DNA of 15,554 bases from the NCBI GenBank assembly GCA_900543325.1, contig UQQU01000073.1, positions 1-15,554 on the forward strand, read 5' to 3'. The stretch comes from an uncultured Clostridium sp. (GTDB taxonomy: Bacteria > Bacillota > Clostridia > Clostridiales > Clostridiaceae). Positions within the stretch are counted from its first letter, which is position 1. Each line of letters begins with the position of its first letter. Below the pieces are notes generated by a model. It worked only from the letters and a program-made list of their open reading frames with translations. It had not been told where the DNA came from and did no database searches. Positions 1-7,688 of the stretch are shown piece after piece. The position numbers and the translations under genes are program-made.

Positions 1-140
1 ATAAGAGTATGTATCCTAATTCAGCTGATAGACCAGCATATTCATCACTTGATAACATGATGCTTAGATGCACTGTTGGTGATGAAATGAGAGATTGGAA
101 GGAAGCTTTAAAAACTTTCATGGATAACGTTGAAAAATAA
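1..140 (+). CDS. rfbD: dTDP-4-dehydrorhamnose reductase, 3' end only
   Basis: This is the last part of a gene that begins left of the window; the first whole codon is at 3 and the TAA stop at 138-140, leaving 45 residues. The visible peptide contains RPAYSSLDN, the conserved C-terminal RP-x-x-S-x-L-D-N stretch of RmlD/RfbD, followed by a W-K-x-A-L motif near the end. The family reduces dTDP-4-dehydro-L-rhamnose to dTDP-L-rhamnose with NAD(P)H, the last step of the pathway. The stop lies 52 nt before rfbB with no hairpin between, so the two are probably one operon with rfbA and rfbC upstream, outside the window. The call rests on a short segment plus the neighbour. Confidence 0.85.
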   Translation, partial: KSMYPNSADRPAYSSLDNMMLRCTVGDEMRDWKEALKTFMDNVEK

Positions 141-192
141 TTAGTAAATTATCCATAAACTTAAACTTTGGAGATATAAGGAGAATTTAATT

Positions 193-1245
193 ATGAAAAC
201 TTATTTAGTAACTGGTGGAGCTGGATTTATAGGCTCAAACTTTGTATTATACATGTTAAAGAAATATGAAGATATAAGAATAATTAACTTAGATAAATTA
301 ACTTATGCAGGAAACTTAGAAAACTTAAAGTCAATTCAAGATGATCCAAGACATATATTTGTACATGGAGATATCTGTGACAATGAATTAGTTAATTCTT
401 TATTTGAAAAATATGAAATAGACTATGTTGCTCACTTTGCAGCAGAATCTCACGTTGATAGAAGTATAAGAGAGCCAGAAGTATTTGCTAAGACAAATGT
501 TATGGGAACAGTAAACTTATTAAACTGTGCTAAAGTAGCATGGGAAAATGAAGATGGAACATGGAAAGAAGGAGTTAAGTTCTTACACGTTTCAACAGAT
601 GAAGTTTACGGTTCATTAGGGGATACAGGATACTTTATGGAAACTACACCACTTGATCCTCACAGCCCTTATTCAGCAAGTAAGGCTGGGTCAGACTTAA
701 TGGTTAAGGCTTACCATGATACTTATAAAATGCCAATGAACATAACAAGATGTTCAAATAACTATGGGCCATTCCAATTCCCAGAAAAGTTAATACCATT
801 ATTAATAAATAACTGCTTAGCTCATAAAGATCTACCAGTATACGGTGATGGAATGAACATAAGAGACTGGTTATTCGTTGAAGACCACGCTAAAGCTATC
901 GATATGGTTATAAACAACGGTAGAGTTGGTGAAGTTTACAACGTTGGTGGACATAATGAAAGAACTAACATAACAATAGTTAAGACAGTAATTGCTTACT
1001 TAAATGAGAATGTTGATAAAGCAGTAACTGAAAACTTAATTAAGTATGTTGAAGATAGAAAAGGTCACGATAGAAGATACGGAATCGACCCAACTAAGAT
1101 TAAGGATGAATTAGGATGGTATCCTGAAACTACATTTGAAGTTGGAATTAAGAAAACTATTCAATGGTATTTAGATAACCAAGAGTGGATGAAGAATGTT
1201 ACTTCAGGTGCATATCAAAACTACTATAATGAAATGTACAAATAA
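193..1245 (+). CDS. rfbB: dTDP-glucose 4,6-dehydratase
   Basis: This enzyme converts dTDP-glucose to dTDP-4-dehydro-6-deoxyglucose, the second step of dTDP-L-rhamnose synthesis in the cytoplasm. It is an extended short-chain dehydrogenase of 350 residues, normal for RmlB. The NAD-binding TGGAGFIGSN motif is at residues 7-16, HFAAESHVDRS at 81-91, the catalytic Thr-Asp-Glu at 135-137 (within HVSTDEVYG) and the Tyr-x-x-x-Lys pair at Y160 and K164. An AAGGAG ribosome site at 178-183 sits 9 nt before the ATG, which supports this start. The gene appears to end the rhamnose operon, since a strong terminator follows 16 nt after the stop. dTDP-rhamnose would feed a surface polysaccharide. Nothing is missing from the active site. 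Confidence 0.96.
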   Translation: MKTYLVTGGAGFIGSNFVLYMLKKYEDIRIINLDKLTYAGNLENLKSIQDDPRHIFVHGDICDNELVNSLFEKYEIDYVAHFAAESHVDRSIREPEVFAKTNVMGTVNLLNCAKVAWENEDGTWKEGVKFLHVSTDEVYGSLGDTGYFMETTPLDPHSPYSASKAGSDLMVKAYHDTYKMPMNITRCSNNYGPFQFPEKLIPLLINNCLAHKDLPVYGDGMNIRDWLFVEDHAKAIDMVINNGRVGEVYNVGGHNERTNITIVKTVIAYLNENVDKAVTENLIKYVEDRKGHDRRYGIDPTKIKDELGWYPETTFEVGIKKTIQWYLDNQEWMKNVTSGAYQNYYNEMYK

Positions 1246-1260
1246 TTATTAGATATAAGA

Positions 1261-1303
1261 AAATCCCTATTAAAAGCTATTAAGCTTTTAATAGGGATTT
1301 TTT
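1261..1303 (+). terminator. Rho-independent terminator after rfbB, shared with the convergent gene
   Basis: A perfect 18-bp stem (1261-1278 with 1283-1300) encloses a 4-nt loop and runs into six T at 1298-1303. It closes the rfbD-rfbB transcript. It also lies just beyond the stop of the minus-strand gene at 1302-2564, whose tail on that strand is less T-rich, so it may act in both directions. Confidence 0.9.
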
Positions 1304-2564
1304 AGTGCTTTGATGGTTTATTTAATATATCATTTAAAACGTAAAGTAGTATTATAATAAATAGAGGTAGCCAAAGAAGAGCAAGTCTATTTATTATAAA
1401 TAAATCCTTAGAAAGAACTATTAAACCTGTTAATATTGTAAAATATGCAGTAAATTTAAATAAGAAAATAGCCTTTTTATCTTTAATTTTTATTATAAAA
1501 TAGATGAAAGCTATACAAGATGCTATAGTTAAGATAGTTGCTAAAATATTTCCTATACAATATAAAATTAAATAAATTAAACCTGTATTTAAAAATTCTA
1601 ATAATGGTGGATCGCATATAATATGAATAATTAATTGAGTGAATAAATTAATCAACATATTAATTCCACTTCCAAAATGGGTGGTGAATATTTCTTGTAA
1701 ATATGTAATTTGAGCTAATGAAAAAAGTGCATTTGAATGATTTTCCTGAAAATTAAAATTAACAAAGAAATAAATTGTAGCAACTATTGCAATAAAATAG
1801 AATATATCTATAAAAGTAAAAATTCGTTTATTATTTTTAAAAGTGAAAATAATACATGCAATAATAACTAATAAAGAATATGATCTAAACTCAAATAATA
1901 ACATAGATACTATTAGAATTAAGATTAGAGACTTATAATTTATTTTTTGTGATAGTATATAATAAATCAATATAGAAATTAAACAAATCACAATATTATC
2001 TCTCATAAGCAAAGAGTTACATAAAATATAACCAGGTAATATACTAAAAATTCCTACACTTAATAAAGAAAGTTTTTCGTTAAGATATAGTTTAGATGTT
2101 TTGTATAAAAATATTGATGTTGGAATATATACAAATAATTTTATTAAAATTAAATCTAGAGTAGATTTTATTCCTATGCCTTTAAGGAATGTTAATAAGA
2201 TTACGAATATATTGTAATTTCCATAACTAGCATGACCTTCGGGATCTACGAATTCATATACAGGTAATTCTTTATGTAACCATGCACTAATATCTCCATT
2301 CTTTAAATGATTTAATAAGATATCAGAATCTATGTAATATCTATATTCATCACAAAAGTGATTATTTGCCACATTTCCAAATAATATTCCATGTTCAAAT
2401 CCATTTGATAAATTATTATAATATATGACTATAGAAAATAAAGTGTAAATTATTAAGAAACTACTAGAGAGTAAAAAGAAACTTTTAGAGTAAGAATTTC
2501 TTTTGTATAGGTAGTAGTTTAATAATAATATAAAAATAATTATTAAAGGTGTAAATATACTCAT
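1302..2564 (-). CDS. Multi-pass membrane protein, possible polysaccharide polymerase or GT-C glycosyltransferase
   Basis: I do not recognise a specific family. The 420-residue product is strongly hydrophobic with roughly ten membrane segments, starting at about residues 3-19 and 33-49. A large outside loop (about 50-115) carries an acidic D-E-Y motif at 72-74. A Pro at 177 followed by Arg-Asp at 188-189 at the edge of a later helix recalls the R-D motif of EpsG/Wzy-like and GT-C membrane proteins of polysaccharide loci. That layout, and its place beside the rhamnose genes, suggest chain polymerisation or sugar transfer from a lipid carrier; this is inference. An AAGGAG site lies about 7 nt before the ATG. 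It is transcribed towards rfbB from its own promoter and seems single. Its base composition is even more AT-rich than its neighbours, so a strain-variable gene is plausible. Confidence 0.6.
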   Translation of the reverse strand: MSIFTPLIIIFILLLNYYLYKRNSYSKSFFLLSSSFLIIYTLFSIVIYYNNLSNGFEHGILFGNVANNHFCDEYRYYIDSDILLNHLKNGDISAWLHKELPVYEFVDPEGHASYGNYNIFVILLTFLKGIGIKSTLDLILIKLFVYIPTSIFLYKTSKLYLNEKLSLLSVGIFSILPGYILCNSLLMRDNIVICLISILIYYILSQKINYKSLILILIVSMLLFEFRSYSLLVIIACIIFTFKNNKRIFTFIDIFYFIAIVATIYFFVNFNFQENHSNALFSLAQITYLQEIFTTHFGSGINMLINLFTQLIIHIICDPPLLEFLNTGLIYLILYCIGNILATILTIASCIAFIYFIIKIKDKKAIFLFKFTAYFTILTGLIVLSKDLFIINRLALLWLPLFIIILLYVLNDILNKPSKH

Positions 2565-2599
2565 GACAATCTCCTTGATATATTTTATTTTCTCATATT

Positions 2600-2628
2600 A
2601 GTATATAGTATTAAGCAAAATATAACAA
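2600..2628 (-). promoter_or_regulatory. Predicted promoter of the membrane protein gene
   Basis: On the minus strand TTGTTA (2623-2628) is followed after 17 nt by TATACT (2600-2605). This places the transcript start near 2593, about 29 nt before the start codon. The -35 box matches 4 of 6 and the -10 box 5 of 6 consensus bases. Confidence 0.4.
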
Positions 2629-2732
2629 TAATGTACAAGCTATTTTAAAATAATAGTTATAAAATAATACTCTAACAAAATTGACTTATAAATTACATTA
2701 ATATATCTATTTCACTATTGATGTGGCATCTA

Positions 2733-2762
2733 TTTACAAAAATATTTGTAATATGCTACTAT
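2733..2762 (+). promoter_or_regulatory. Predicted promoter of the murein hydrolase with an overlapping dyad
   Basis: TTTACA (2733-2738) and TACTAT (2757-2762) are 18 nt apart, giving a start near 2769, 30 nt before the ATG. A perfect dyad, TTACAAA-N4-TTTGTAA, spans 2734-2751 and covers most of the -35 box and half of the spacer, where a repressor could act. A second possible -35 (TTGACT, 2681-2686) lies upstream with a poorer -10. Confidence 0.35.
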
Positions 2763-2798
2763 TAATAGGAAGCTATTATCAAAAGTAGGGGGAATGCG

Positions 2799-5141
2799 AT
2801 GAAGAAAAATAGAATTTTTATAGTATTAGTATGTCTATTGTTTATACTTAATTCATTTAACTTCAATGTACAAGCGTTAAGTAGTAACTCAAGTAGTAGA
2901 GCAATAGGAAATGTTAATATAGTTTCAGAAGTAGATACTTCTTTAGAGACTATTGAAGCATGGGCCAGAAGCAAAAATGCTACAGAAACATTTGTTGGAT
3001 TAGCAAAACTATACAAGCAGTATGCTAAATCAAGAGGTGGAGTTAACTGGGTATTAGCTTATGTACAAGCTGCTAAGGAAACTGGATATGGAAAATTTGG
3101 TGGAGTTTTAGATGAATCCTATCATAATCCTTGTGGGTTAAAAAATCCAAGTGGTGGAGATGACTATGATGCAAATGCTCACAAGAAATTTGATAACTGG
3201 GATCAAGGAGTAATAGCACATTTAGATCATTTAGCATTGTATGCTGCTGCAGATGGGTATCCAAAGACAAGTTATGTTGATAGTTGGAAAGATGAAGAAT
3301 TATCAGTGGATGAGACATATGATCCAAGGCATACAGGGTGGTTTGGTACTACTAGTGGTATTTTAGGCAAAGCAAAGGATGCATTAAGTTTAACTGGAAG
3401 TTGGGCTTCAGATCCTGATTACGGAATAGAGTTATTTAGATTATATTGTGATGCAACTAATTCAGAATATTTATCTGCAAAGAGTAATTTAGAATCACCA
3501 TCAAACTCAGAAGTTATTACTAATGGTAAATTAAGAATTAAAGGCTGGGCATTGCATGCATTTGGCATTAAAGAAATTAAGGTTTTAGTAGATAACTCTC
3601 AAGTTGCAAGTATAAGCACTGGAGTTAGTAGAGAAGACGTTAATTCAGCATACCCAGGATATTTTAATGGATCTAATTCAGGTTTTGATGAAACAATAGA
3701 TATAAGTAATCTTGGAACTGGAAATAAAACTGTAGAAGTTAAAATTATTGCTAGAAATGGTGATACTCAGAGTTACACAAGAAATATAGTAATTAAAGGG
3801 GAAGAAAATACATTACCTTTTAGATATTCATTAGATGAGCCAAACGCTAATGAGAAAATAACTTCAAATAGCTTGAAAATAAGCGGATGGGCATTGGCAG
3901 ATTCTGGAATTAAAGAAGTAAGAGTATATGTTGATGGAACAGATTTAGGAACAGTTCCTTATGGAAAATCAAGACCAGATGTAAATAATGTATATCCGGG
4001 ATACTCAAGTGGAAATAATGCAGGATTTTATGGAACTATTAATATATCAAATATAGCTTCAGGAAATAAAAAAGTAAGTGTAAAAATAACAGCAAATGAT
4101 GGAACGATTCAAACTATAGAAAGAACAATTAAAGTTGAAAAGTTAGCATCAATAAGTTGTTTAGATGAGCCTACTAGCAATCTTACAGTAAAGTCAGATC
4201 AACTTAAGATAAGAGGATGGGCATTAGCAGGCTCTGGAGTTAAGGAAGTAAGAGTATATGTTGATGGAACAGATTTAGGAACAGTTCCTTATGGAACATC
4301 AAGACCAGATGTAAATAAGGTATATCCAGGATACTCAAGTGGAAATAATCCAGGGTTTGATGGATCTATTAACTTAGGTGGAATGTCTACCGGAAAAAAG
4401 ACTTTAAAAATAAAAATAACAGCAAATGATGGAACAACTCAAATTATAGAAAGAGATTTTGTATATAGAAAAGCTAAATTAGTAGTAGTTGATCCAGGTC
4501 ATGAAATTGAATCTGTAGATCCAGGAGCAGTAGCAACTCATAATGGAATTAGATATGTAGAAGCAAATTTAAATTTACAAATTGCTATTAAGTTAAAAGC
4601 TGAATTAGAGGCTATGGGAATAGAAGTCTATATGACAAGATATGATGGTATAATAATAGATAGGGACTCTACTGAAAGCTTAAAGAAAAGAGTTAAAGTT
4701 GCAAATGAAATGAATGCTGATTTATTTGTTTCAATACATCATAATTCATTTACAAATCCTTCATCAAATGGATTTGAGGTATATTATAGTACTGGAACTC
4801 CAATTACAACTTATATTAACGAAAAAATGATTACGGAAGATGGAAGAGATTTAACATTAGAAACTAGATCATACACTTCTAGAAGTAATACTGATAAGGT
4901 TACTGTAAGTAAAGCATTAGCAACAGCAATAACTAATGAAGTTTCATCTACGTTAGGTTTATATAATAGAGGGGCTAAAGATAGTAACTTATATGTTTGT
5001 AAAAATACTATAATGTCTTCAATATTAATTGAAAATGGATTTATAACTAATCCAACAGAAGCTGTAAAAGTAAGTAGTGCTAGTCATCAACAAAAATTAG
5101 CGGAAATAACAGCTAAAAGAATTAATGAAGTATTAAAATAA
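2799..5141 (+). CDS. Secreted two-domain murein hydrolase (glucosaminidase-like plus N-acetylmuramoyl-L-alanine amidase)
   Basis: This 780-residue exported protein should cut peptidoglycan in two places. Residues 1-26 form a signal peptide ending VQA. Residues of about 48-220 look like a glucosaminidase/lysozyme-type domain, with E94 in QAAKETGYGKF as likely catalytic acid, then HNPCGLKN (109-116) and a His-rich helix at 140-149. Three beta-sandwich modules follow (about 230-333, 343-446, 453-556), each with a G-W-A-L start and a V-D-x-x-Y-P-G-Y core (the first has N-S-A-Y-P-G-Y); they probably bind or space the wall. The C-terminus (558-780) is amidase_3, with zinc ligands H568 (DPGH), E588 and H647 (SIHHN) and catalytic E745 (IENGF), all present. 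An AGGGGG site at 2786-2791 supports the start. It is a single-gene unit. Roles in growth, separation or spore/mother-cell lysis are open; the domain calls are firm for the amidase and good for the N-terminal domain. Confidence 0.9.
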   Translation: MKKNRIFIVLVCLLFILNSFNFNVQALSSNSSSRAIGNVNIVSEVDTSLETIEAWARSKNATETFVGLAKLYKQYAKSRGGVNWVLAYVQAAKETGYGKFGGVLDESYHNPCGLKNPSGGDDYDANAHKKFDNWDQGVIAHLDHLALYAAADGYPKTSYVDSWKDEELSVDETYDPRHTGWFGTTSGILGKAKDALSLTGSWASDPDYGIELFRLYCDATNSEYLSAKSNLESPSNSEVITNGKLRIKGWALHAFGIKEIKVLVDNSQVASISTGVSREDVNSAYPGYFNGSNSGFDETIDISNLGTGNKTVEVKIIARNGDTQSYTRNIVIKGEENTLPFRYSLDEPNANEKITSNSLKISGWALADSGIKEVRVYVDGTDLGTVPYGKSRPDVNNVYPGYSSGNNAGFYGTINISNIASGNKKVSVKITANDGTIQTIERTIKVEKLASISCLDEPTSNLTVKSDQLKIRGWALAGSGVKEVRVYVDGTDLGTVPYGTSRPDVNKVYPGYSSGNNPGFDGSINLGGMSTGKKTLKIKITANDGTTQIIERDFVYRKAKLVVVDPGHEIESVDPGAVATHNGIRYVEANLNLQIAIKLKAELEAMGIEVYMTRYDGIIIDRDSTESLKKRVKVANEMNADLFVSIHHNSFTNPSSNGFEVYYSTGTPITTYINEKMITEDGRDLTLETRSYTSRSNTDKVTVSKALATAITNEVSSTLGLYNRGAKDSNLYVCKNTIMSSILIENGFITNPTEAVKVSSASHQQKLAEITAKRINEVLK
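3486..4466 (+). repeat. Three tandem beta-module coding repeats inside the murein hydrolase
   Basis: Modules 2 and 3 are offset by exactly 330 bp (110 codons) and share a 52-bp identical run (3915-3966 with 4245-4296), followed after one mismatch by another 20 or so identical bases. Module 1 is much more diverged and offset by 342 bp. The pattern implies a recent duplication of one module after an older one. Confidence 0.85.
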
Positions 5142-5145
5142 AAAT

Positions 5146-5188
5146 AAAAATAGTATTTTCTCTTATTTGAGAAAATACTATTTTTTTT
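5146..5188. terminator. Bidirectional terminator between the murein hydrolase and brnQ
   Basis: A 17-bp stem (5146-5162 with 5169-5185) with a 6-nt loop has T runs on both strands: eight T at 5181-5188 on plus, and T-rich on minus from the A-rich 5141-5150. It ends both convergent genes. Confidence 0.9.
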
Positions 5189-5189
5189 A

Positions 5190-6443
5190 TTAAACTGTCT
5201 TCTTAGGTTTTATAAATAATCCTATAACTAAAGCAAGAATAGTAGGAATTACCCAACCAAATCCAACATCAGCTAAAGGCATAAACTTTAATGCAGAACC
5301 AAAGAATGAGAATAAGAATCCACATACTAAAGAAACATAAACAGCTAGTCTAATAGCAATAATGTTAGTTATGAACTTATTAAGCATAGTAACAACAATT
5401 ATTGTAATAGCTACTGGGTATAGAACATTTAATATCGGAACAGATAATTTAACAATGTTATCAACACCTTGGCAAGCTATTATATAACTTATTAGAGAAA
5501 TAACTATAGCATTAAATTTGTATGATAACTTTCCATTAGTTACTTTTTCAAAGAATGTAGAACCAGCAGTTAATAAACCAATTGAAGTAGTTAAACAAGC
5601 AAGTCCGATAGCAACTCCAATTAATACTACACCAAAAGTTCCTAGAATTTTATTAGCGATGAATACTAATAATGCAGTGTTGCTAATTCCAGCATCAACT
5701 AAATTAACAGTATGAGCACCTATAAATGTTAAACCACCATAAACAAAGGCTAAACCAATAACAGCAATGATGCTAGCTTTTAATAAAACTGATTTTACTT
5801 CTTTACCTTTATAACCTTTTTCAATTATAGAAGAAGTAATAACACCTGCGAATAGTAAAGCAGCTAATGCATCCATTGTTTGATATCCTTCAAGTAAAGA
5901 TGTTGATAGGATATTAGTAGCACCTGTAGAAGCTATTTCACCAATTGGAGATATTACACCTTTAACAATTACTATAGTTAAGATAATTATTAATGCTGGT
6001 GTTAAAAATTTACCTATTGTATCTATAATAGAAGAACGCTTTAAAACAAAGAATAAATTTATTAAGAAATAAATTGCCATTACTATTATAGGTGACCATG
6101 TCGGGAAGAATGGTAATATTGAAATTTCAAAAGTAGTTGCAGCAGTTCTTGGGATTGCTAGTAATGGACCTATAGCAAAGAATAGAACTGTTGTAAGAAT
6201 TAAAGTAAATTTAGTACCTATCTTGTTTGTAATACCTTCAAAAGTACCATTTCCTCTAGAACAAGCTAATATAGCAAGTAGAGGTAGTCCAATACCTGTT
6301 AGAACAAATCCTATGATACCTAATAAATATTGATCTCCTAGTTTATTTCCAAGTGATGGTGGGAAAATTAAGTTTCCGGCACCAAAAAACATCGAAAATA
6401 AAGCAAACCCTACTACGATAGAGTCTCTCATTTTATTTTTCAT
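5190..6443 (-). CDS. brnQ: Branched-chain amino acid : cation symporter
   Basis: The product imports leucine, isoleucine and valine across the cytoplasmic membrane, driven by Na+ or H+ (LIVCS family). The 417-residue protein has about 12 membrane segments and opens with the family signature FALFSMFFGAGNLIFPP around residues 13-29, with a conserved proline-rich first helix. Length is close to the usual 430-450. The ATG at 6441-6443 has an AGAGG site about 8 nt upstream. It stands alone between a terminator and its own promoter. A CodY-like box overlapping the -35 would make it repressed when branched-chain amino acids and GTP are plentiful, as known for brnQ in other Firmicutes; that regulation is inferred from one site. 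Substrate preference cannot be read from the sequence. Confidence 0.93.
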   Translation of the reverse strand: MKNKMRDSIVVGFALFSMFFGAGNLIFPPSLGNKLGDQYLLGIIGFVLTGIGLPLLAILACSRGNGTFEGITNKIGTKFTLILTTVLFFAIGPLLAIPRTAATTFEISILPFFPTWSPIIVMAIYFLINLFFVLKRSSIIDTIGKFLTPALIIILTIVIVKGVISPIGEIASTGATNILSTSLLEGYQTMDALAALLFAGVITSSIIEKGYKGKEVKSVLLKASIIAVIGLAFVYGGLTFIGAHTVNLVDAGISNTALLVFIANKILGTFGVVLIGVAIGLACLTTSIGLLTAGSTFFEKVTNGKLSYKFNAIVISLISYIIACQGVDNIVKLSVPILNVLYPVAITIIVVTMLNKFITNIIAIRLAVYVSLVCGFLFSFFGSALKFMPLADVGFGWVIPTILALVIGLFIKPKKTV

Positions 6444-6527
6444 ATGTATACCTCTTTCTAATTTTTTAGTCTTTTCATCATTTGATTAACAAACTATTAA
6501 AAAAATATTTGCTAATATACGAAATTT

Positions 6528-6555
6528 GATATAATAATAACATTTTATGTGTCAA
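6528..6555 (-). promoter_or_regulatory. Predicted brnQ promoter
   Basis: On the minus strand a consensus TTGACA (6550-6555) is followed after 16 nt by TATATC (6528-6533). The -10 matches 4 of 6. The leader to the brnQ start would be about 78 nt. Confidence 0.5.
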
Positions 6556-6568
6556 TTTTCAACAAAAT
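6554..6568. promoter_or_regulatory. Candidate CodY box at the brnQ promoter
   Basis: The 15-mer AATTTTCAACAAAAT matches the CodY consensus AATTTTCWGAAAATT at 12 of 15 positions. It abuts and slightly overlaps the brnQ -35 box, a position fitting repression. The match is moderate in such AT-rich DNA, so context is the main support. Confidence 0.35.
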
Positions 6569-6590
6569 ATTGCAGGAAAAAAGGGGATAG

Positions 6591-6662
6591 AAGGAGGAAA
6601 TAAATGATCAACTAGATAAGGAAATAAGTGATTTCAGTGTAAAAAGATATCTTATAAATTAA
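6591..6662 (+). other. Strong ribosome site with a three-codon ORF; possible leader or decayed small gene
   Basis: A perfect AAGGAGG (6591-6597) lies 6 nt before an ATG (6604), but the frame stops after Met-Ile-Asn at 6613-6615. In the frame one base back, 6591-6659 is open and gives a plausible charged peptide (NDQLDKEISDFSVKRYLIN) ending at a TAA at 6660-6662, but it has no start codon. Either a small gene has been frameshifted, or the site serves as a leader or stand-by ribosome site upstream of galU. No function can be assigned. Confidence 0.25.
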
Positions 6663-6672
6663 AAGAATAGTA

Positions 6673-6699
6673 TTGATTAGATGATTATGTTATTATAGT
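6673..6699 (+). promoter_or_regulatory. Weak candidate galU promoter
   Basis: TTGATT (6673-6678) and TATAGT (6694-6699, 5 of 6) lie 15 nt apart, shorter than ideal. The predicted leader is about 36 nt. No better promoter is seen close to galU. Confidence 0.25.
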
Positions 6700-6741
6700 T
6701 TTATAGATACTAAAATTTTACTTAGTTAGAGAGGGAATAAA

Positions 6742-7614
6742 ATGAAGGTAAGAAAGGCTATAATACCAGCAGCTGGTCTTGGAACAAGATTTTTACCAGC
6801 AACAAAGGCACAACCAAAGGAAATGCTACCTATAGTTGATAAGCCAACAATTCAGTATATTATTGAGGAAGCTGTTGCATCTGGAATTGAGGAGATATTA
6901 ATAATAACAGGTAGAAATAAAAAATCTATAGAAGATCACTTTGATAAATCTGTTGAACTAGAAATGGAGTTAGAAAAAGCAGGAAAGCAAGAAATGCTTG
7001 ATTTAGTTAGAGGAATATCAGATATGGTAGATATTCACTATATAAGACAAAAGGAACCAAGAGGATTAGGGCATGCTATTCATTGCGCGAAATCTTTTGT
7101 AGGTAATGAACCATTTGCTGTAATGCTTGGAGACGATGTTGTTGATAGTGAAGTTCCTTGTTTAAAACAATTAATAGATTGCTTTAATGAATATAAGACA
7201 ACTATATTAGGTGTTCAAACTGTATCACCTGAAAATGTAAATAAGTATGGTATAATTGATGGAATTCCTATTGAGAATAGAGTTTATAAAGTTAAAAGAT
7301 TAGTTGAAAAGCCATCAATAGAAGAGGCACCAAGTAATATTGCTATTTTAGGAAGATATATAATTACACCTCAAATATTTGAGATTTTAGAAAATACTAA
7401 GCCTGGTAAAGGAAATGAAATTCAATTAACAGACGCATTAGAGACTTTAATAAAAAATGAAGCTATGTATGCCTATGATTTTGAAGGTAGAAGATATGAT
7501 GTAGGAGATAAGTTAGGATTTTTAGAAGCAACAGTAGAGTTTGCTTTAAAAAGAGAAGGACTTAGAGAAGATTTTATTGAATATTTAAATACAAAACCTT
7601 GGGAAAATAAATAA
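6742..7614 (+). CDS. galU: UTP--glucose-1-phosphate uridylyltransferase
   Basis: The enzyme makes UDP-glucose from UTP and glucose-1-phosphate in the cytoplasm, supplying glycolipids, wall polymers and capsule. The 290-residue length is typical. The nucleotide-binding loop AAGLGTRFLPATKAQPKEML is at residues 10-29 with the conserved Lys26; the metal-binding LGDD is at 129-132, VEKP at 188-191 and GNEIQLTDA at 224-232, all as in GalU and distinguishing it from the thymidylyl RmlA family. A GAGAGGG site lies about 6 nt before the ATG. It is monocistronic, followed by a terminator shared with trpS. Its sugar-nucleotide role goes with the rhamnose genes nearby, although they are separate transcription units. 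Confidence 0.95.
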   Translation: MKVRKAIIPAAGLGTRFLPATKAQPKEMLPIVDKPTIQYIIEEAVASGIEEILIITGRNKKSIEDHFDKSVELEMELEKAGKQEMLDLVRGISDMVDIHYIRQKEPRGLGHAIHCAKSFVGNEPFAVMLGDDVVDSEVPCLKQLIDCFNEYKTTILGVQTVSPENVNKYGIIDGIPIENRVYKVKRLVEKPSIEEAPSNIAILGRYIITPQIFEILENTKPGKGNEIQLTDALETLIKNEAMYAYDFEGRRYDVGDKLGFLEATVEFALKREGLREDFIEYLNTKPWENK

Positions 7615-7627
7615 GAGTTTATAGATT

Positions 7628-7652
7628 AAAAGTCGGCTTGAAGCCGACTTTT
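7628..7652. terminator. Terminator between galU and trpS
   Basis: A 10-bp GC-rich stem (7628-7637 with 7643-7652) with a TTGAA loop ends in T-rich sequence on both strands, so it can end both convergent genes. The stem base is four A-T pairs, which makes it symmetrical. Confidence 0.88.
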
Positions 7653-7688
7653 ATTAACTTATTATTTAAATTGTAACGAATAAGTATA

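Noticed and set aside
3073..3327. Open frame on the minus strand opposite the murein hydrolase, rich in His and Leu
   Set aside because: It lies wholly within a strongly supported gene, has no ribosome site, and its composition is that of an antisense reading of the plus-strand gene.
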